Shown piece after piece: positions 60,461-64,000 of a stretch of DNA of 64,000 nt. The position numbers and the translations under genes were made by a program. The notes below the pieces were generated by a model, which had not been told where the DNA came from, did not search any database, and saw only the letters and a program-made list of their open reading frames with translations. Where the stretch lies: the NCBI GenBank assembly GCA_963971225.1, contig OZ020269.1:93496865-93560864 (forward strand), in the 5' to 3' direction. Source of the stretch: Melieria omissa (Eukaryota > Arthropoda > Insecta > Diptera > Ulidiidae). Position 1 is the first letter of the stretch. Each line of letters starts with the position of its first letter.

Positions 60461-62875
60461 CAGAGTATCGCATAGAAGGAAGTTGGCATTTGCTGCACAA
60501 AAATGTGGCATCTTGGCGATCAGTTGTGACAGATTTTTTTTACTCAAACTTGAATTTTAACTATTAACCCCATTTTTGTATGTCCAAATTGCTAATTAGA
60601 CCAAAACTTCAGACTTGGGTTTATAGATTTTCCTTATAACGACAGTTTACGCTTCTCGCTCGAAACCATTCAGGTGTCAGTAGTCTCTTTCAAATCGGAT
60701 CATATCTAATTTCGCAATCAAATTACTCAAATCTCGTCTAGTTTGAATGGTGCAAATTACTCTTTTATGAAGCCAAACTACCTAATATGCAAATTAATGA
60801 TGACAATTTCACAGCAAAGCTAAAAATGGCATTTTCTCTGAAAGCCAACCAACAACAGCAACAAATTTACTTGAATTGCAGCAATTTGCATATGAATCAC
60901 CCAAGGGCATTCGCGAATAATTCAGGGGCAAAGTCAAGCAAAAAAAAGTTGACAGCTGATATTCATTGGCAGCACAATACCACAAAAGGCTGATGTCTTG
61001 TTGCGCGTATGTGTGTGTGTGTGTACTAAGCGTGGCACTGCCAATTGCGCTGTCAATAAGCGCGCATAAATTATCACATTCTTGCATAAATTGGAGCGAA
61101 CGAGCGATGCCCGAGAGGCGTTTATTTAATTTCCGCCCCCTCGGTTTGCCGCTTATGCGCGATCAGCAGCGAGCCAACTCAAGCAACCATATATAAAATC
61201 AAGTTTAATTGAAATAACAACTACAACTACAATAGAGAAGAAAGATACAAGCAAAAAGTGAACGGAAATGCGCCTAAATGGAGAAATGCGACTCCAAGCG
61301 GCAAAATGCCGCCTACGCGCATTCACAAGAAAATTAATAAATAAATGAGAAAAACAGCAGACGCGCTGCAAAATGTATGAAGCGGCTGTTGGATGGCACG
61401 AGCAGACACACTGGTGGGAGGAGAAGGCGGCGGCGCAGTGGCGCGAGAAAAGCGCATTTTAAGTCTGAGCTGTGCAAAGCGGTTCTTAGGTGAATGCCGA
61501 ACTGTTTGTCTGTCAGTCTATCTGTCTGCCAGTCTAACTGTCTGGCGGCCTGTGTGTCTTGTTTTTTTTCTATGTGCCGCGTTTGCGGTTAATTTAGGGC
61601 GTTGGCGCTTTCTTCTGCTTCATTGCGCACTGCAACGCTTTGCCGGTTGCGCTGTAATTCGATGCGAAAAATGCCGCAACTGCAGCTGCAACTGCGGCTG
61701 CAATAGAAACCGAAGAAATTGCAGCAAACACACGAACGGCGGTAAAAGTTTACGTGTGTGTGTGAGTATTGGCTGGCAATGCATTTTGCATGTATTTGCA
61801 GGCCGCTTCGTTGCATGTGTCGGCTGCCTTTTGCCGGTTGCGCCCATTTTCGGCTTAAGCCGGCGAATGTGCGGCCAAAGCGTTGCCGGCAATAATTGTG
61901 GCCTAAACCGGTTAGACGTGTACCGCGACTACTTGGCGCAGCTCGCACTCATCTACCTACCTGCTTATCTGCCTAAATATGTATGTGTGTATGTGTGTTT
62001 ATGCGCGCTTCATGGTTGCCAAGTGGCGGCGCGCAATTTTCGTGGCTCCCCGTTTGGCAGATTGCCCACTAAGTCAGTGGTGGTGTGTGCAGCGGATTCG
62101 CTTCGTTCTCGAATTGCAGTCGATGGATGCTGCCGCTAATTTCTGCTTTTCCGTTTGCGTTTGCGCGCGAAATCGATTTGCGCAAAGCCACAATGCAAAG
62201 AAATACAGTTACAGGCAAACACACAACCGCGCGCAGATGTGGAGAATCATAGCAAAAAAAAAACAAATAGATTGCAGCAACTTAATTTTACTCTATGCGT
62301 ATTTTTAAATCGCTCAATAAAAGTCAATTTAATTGTAGTTTGCATGGTAAATGGTCACATTGGACATTCAAGTTTGCTTTTAGTTTGCTTTGAGTTAATT
62401 TAATTGCATTTATTTTCGTACGTTTGCAGCGTGAGGTGAGTTTTTGTTAAATTTAAATTGCCGTAATTTGCTTTGTACACATTTGCTGTGAGTTCTCATC
62501 GTTCAATAGTTTTAGTTGAATCTGCCCGAATATTTACAATGCTAATTTTTCTTTTATGGGTCAACAATTTAATTTGACAGTCAATCTAACAATTTAATTT
62601 AATTTTGGAGAAATGCTCAAATAAATTGCAGTCAGACTGTAATTTGCAATAATTGCAATCAAAGAACCTGACAGAGGTTAAATTGAATGAACTTATGAGA
62701 AGTTCAGAGGCCAAATTGAATAATTGCACTTTATGAGCACTTTTGGTTGAGATGTTTGTTTGCTTATTGATAAAAAATGTATAAAATTATTTACAAAATC
62801 ATTATTGATTTAATTTTTTCAATTGTTATAATTTTTAAATTATTTTTAAATAATTATTTTTGTATTATTTTCTGA
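60461..62875. other. non-coding, locally GC-rich
   Basis: 61.1-62.1 kb is markedly GC-richer than the rest of the window, with GCAACTGCAGCTGCAACTGC-type runs. It carries the longest open frame of the window (61393-62139, plus, 248 codons), but that frame is Cys/Leu/Val-heavy, crosses TGTGTG repeats and shows no domain. An overlapping minus frame is equally open. I treat it as a possible regulatory or untranslated region rather than a gene. Confidence 0.35.
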
Positions 62876-63120
62876 TTCAAATTTTATATATTTTGGCTTA
62901 AGTTTAAGTTAAAATGTTTAAAAATGTTTTTTGATCGATTTGATTTGATTTGATTTTTATATTATTTTTAAATAAGTATTTTTTTATTATTTTTAGATTC
63001 AAAAGTTTTAATTATTTTTTCAGATTCCAATTCGATCTATTTAGTATGAAGAGTTTTGGCTTAAGTTTAAGTTAAAAATGTTTAAAAATGATTTTTGATC
63101 GATTTGATTTGAAAATTAAA
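62876..63120. repeat. tandem duplication, 163-bp offset
   Basis: TTTTGGCTTAAGTTTAAGTT and TTTTTGATCGATTTGATTTG occur in both units (about 62891/63054 and 62930/63093), each followed by similar ATTATTTTTAAATAA sequence. TTGATTTGATTTGATT at the junction may have started the slippage. Confidence 0.7.
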
Positions 63121-63489
63121 ACAAAATAGGACCAGGAAAAAGCAGATAAATATTGCAAGAAGATTATTATTGAGTTAATCATTCAATTGATTAACTAAAA
63201 TAAAATAATTTGTACACTCTCTATAAAACCTAACTATTCATAATAGGTTTGAAATGTGGTCAAAAGCAATAAAGTTCTTAAGAACGCTTTACAGAAATAT
63301 TGTACCGTTTTAACTCAACAATGCCTTCAATCGACTAAATGTATTTGACCACAGAATTATGAATTCCTCTATTTTGTTTTTTTGACTGAATAATTTTGAT
63401 CAAATTTAAGTAAATAATTAAAGAAAATTTTTTAAAAACAATCTTCCACTGCAAAAAAATATAGGTCGGTAAGTAGACAAAACTTAGCT

Positions 63490-64000
63490 CATGGTAAACT
63501 AGATATCGGCCGAAGATATTCTGATACTATCGGACAGCCAATCCACTCTTAGGGCTCTGAATGCGGTTATAACAAATACTATCCTCAGTTGCAGCAATTC
63601 TCTAAATAAGACTGCCAAGCAGCTTCAAATTCGCGTATGCTGGGTTCCTCTCTGAACCCGTAAGCTTTGTACCCAAACGAGCTCTATACACGACACTAAT
63701 TTAAGATGGACTGAAGGCAATCCAAGTTTACTTAAACGCCAAATTTGGCCAAACATAAACCTTCGAAGTTTTGAAGAACTACTCTCACTAAACAGAGCCC
63801 AAATTAGAATTAGGATCGGTGCTATAACGGGTCACTACTCAATCAAAAAACTTCTGTCGCAGCTGCATGAACGAGGAAGAGGAAGAAAATATACCTCACC
63901 TTCTATACACCGGCTCTGCTTTATCCATAAGAAGGATGACGATAATCTAGGGGATGTAGCTAATAAGGCCATTCGTTGTCTACTAAGTTTCGTAAGAAGC
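63490..64000 (+). pseudogene. non-LTR retrotransposon, RNase H to C-terminus, cut by the window edge
   Basis: Plus strand. EDILILSDSQSTLRALNAV is the second acidic region of an RNase H domain; VCWVPL follows where W-V-P-x-H is expected, then frames shift. IWPNINLRSFEELLSLNRAQ and IRIRIGAITGHYSIKK form the pre-cysteine TGH module. Several stops and shifts show it is dead. It is related to 29385-30200 and more distantly to elements A and B at 14.3-16.0 kb. Confidence 0.7.

Noticed and set aside
61393..62139. Longest open frame in the window, 248 codons, plus strand
   Set aside because: Composition follows GC-rich and TGTG-rich DNA, overlapping minus-strand frames are equally open, and no domain or splice structure is seen.

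Overview
The window looks like a dipteran genome, most likely a tephritid fruit fly or close relative. It is AT-rich and dense in transposable elements. Its three recognisable genes are split by introns and are very close to Drosophila proteins; the family-level assignment is inference from protein similarity and repeat style.

Genes. All three recognised genes lie in 41.3-56.9 kb. (1) Sply (sphingosine-1-phosphate lyase), minus strand, seven coding exons between 41347 and 47545, 545 aa after joining; its first exon sits behind a 4.2-kb intron. (2) An ECHDC3-like mitochondrial enoyl-CoA hydratase/isomerase-fold protein (Drosophila CG6984 type), plus strand, six exons in 51633-52770, 282 aa. 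(3) GstS1 (sigma-class glutathione S-transferase), minus strand, four exons in 55024-56905, 236 aa. From memory these three are neighbours in Drosophila region 53F, so the cluster appears to be conserved synteny. Sply and the ECHDC3-like gene are divergent; the ECHDC3-like gene and GstS1 are convergent.

Mobile DNA. The first 41 kb and the last 7 kb hold no gene I can recognise. They contain: three SINEs on the minus strand with target-site duplications (2141-2543, 8489-8801, 30423-30686); a probable solo LTR (3236-3625); three copies of a CACTG-ended inverted-repeat element (about 5266-5770, 10733-11236, 24644-25305); a compound L-R-L-core-R element (12085-12941); an element with ATT duplications (13793-14290); nested RNase H-bearing non-LTR retrotransposons (14337-15960); hAT-type elements with 8-bp duplications (19215-19369, 33400-33566, 37466-38389, 38631-38767); a TTAA-flanked element (36790-38402) whose right inverted repeat is split by one of those hAT elements; Tc1/mariner relics (25416-25457, 26626-27168, 33665-33985, 58603-59877); three TA-flanked elements with repeated internal motifs (40577-40813, 49161-49626, 49690-50259); and non-LTR 3' remnants at 29385-30200, 43210-44040 and the right edge.

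Simple and tandem repeats include a 262-bp TTTTA array, a ~128-bp minisatellite (21505-22145), a diverged ~130-155-bp tandem family (17870-19190) and an interstitial CCTAA tract. Several near-perfect hairpins (22474-22567, 24146-24187, 60421-60460) and an E-box inverted repeat near 32.3 kb are not explained by these elements. No tRNA, rRNA, CRISPR or bacterial-type operon is present. Coordinates of repeat edges were read by eye.
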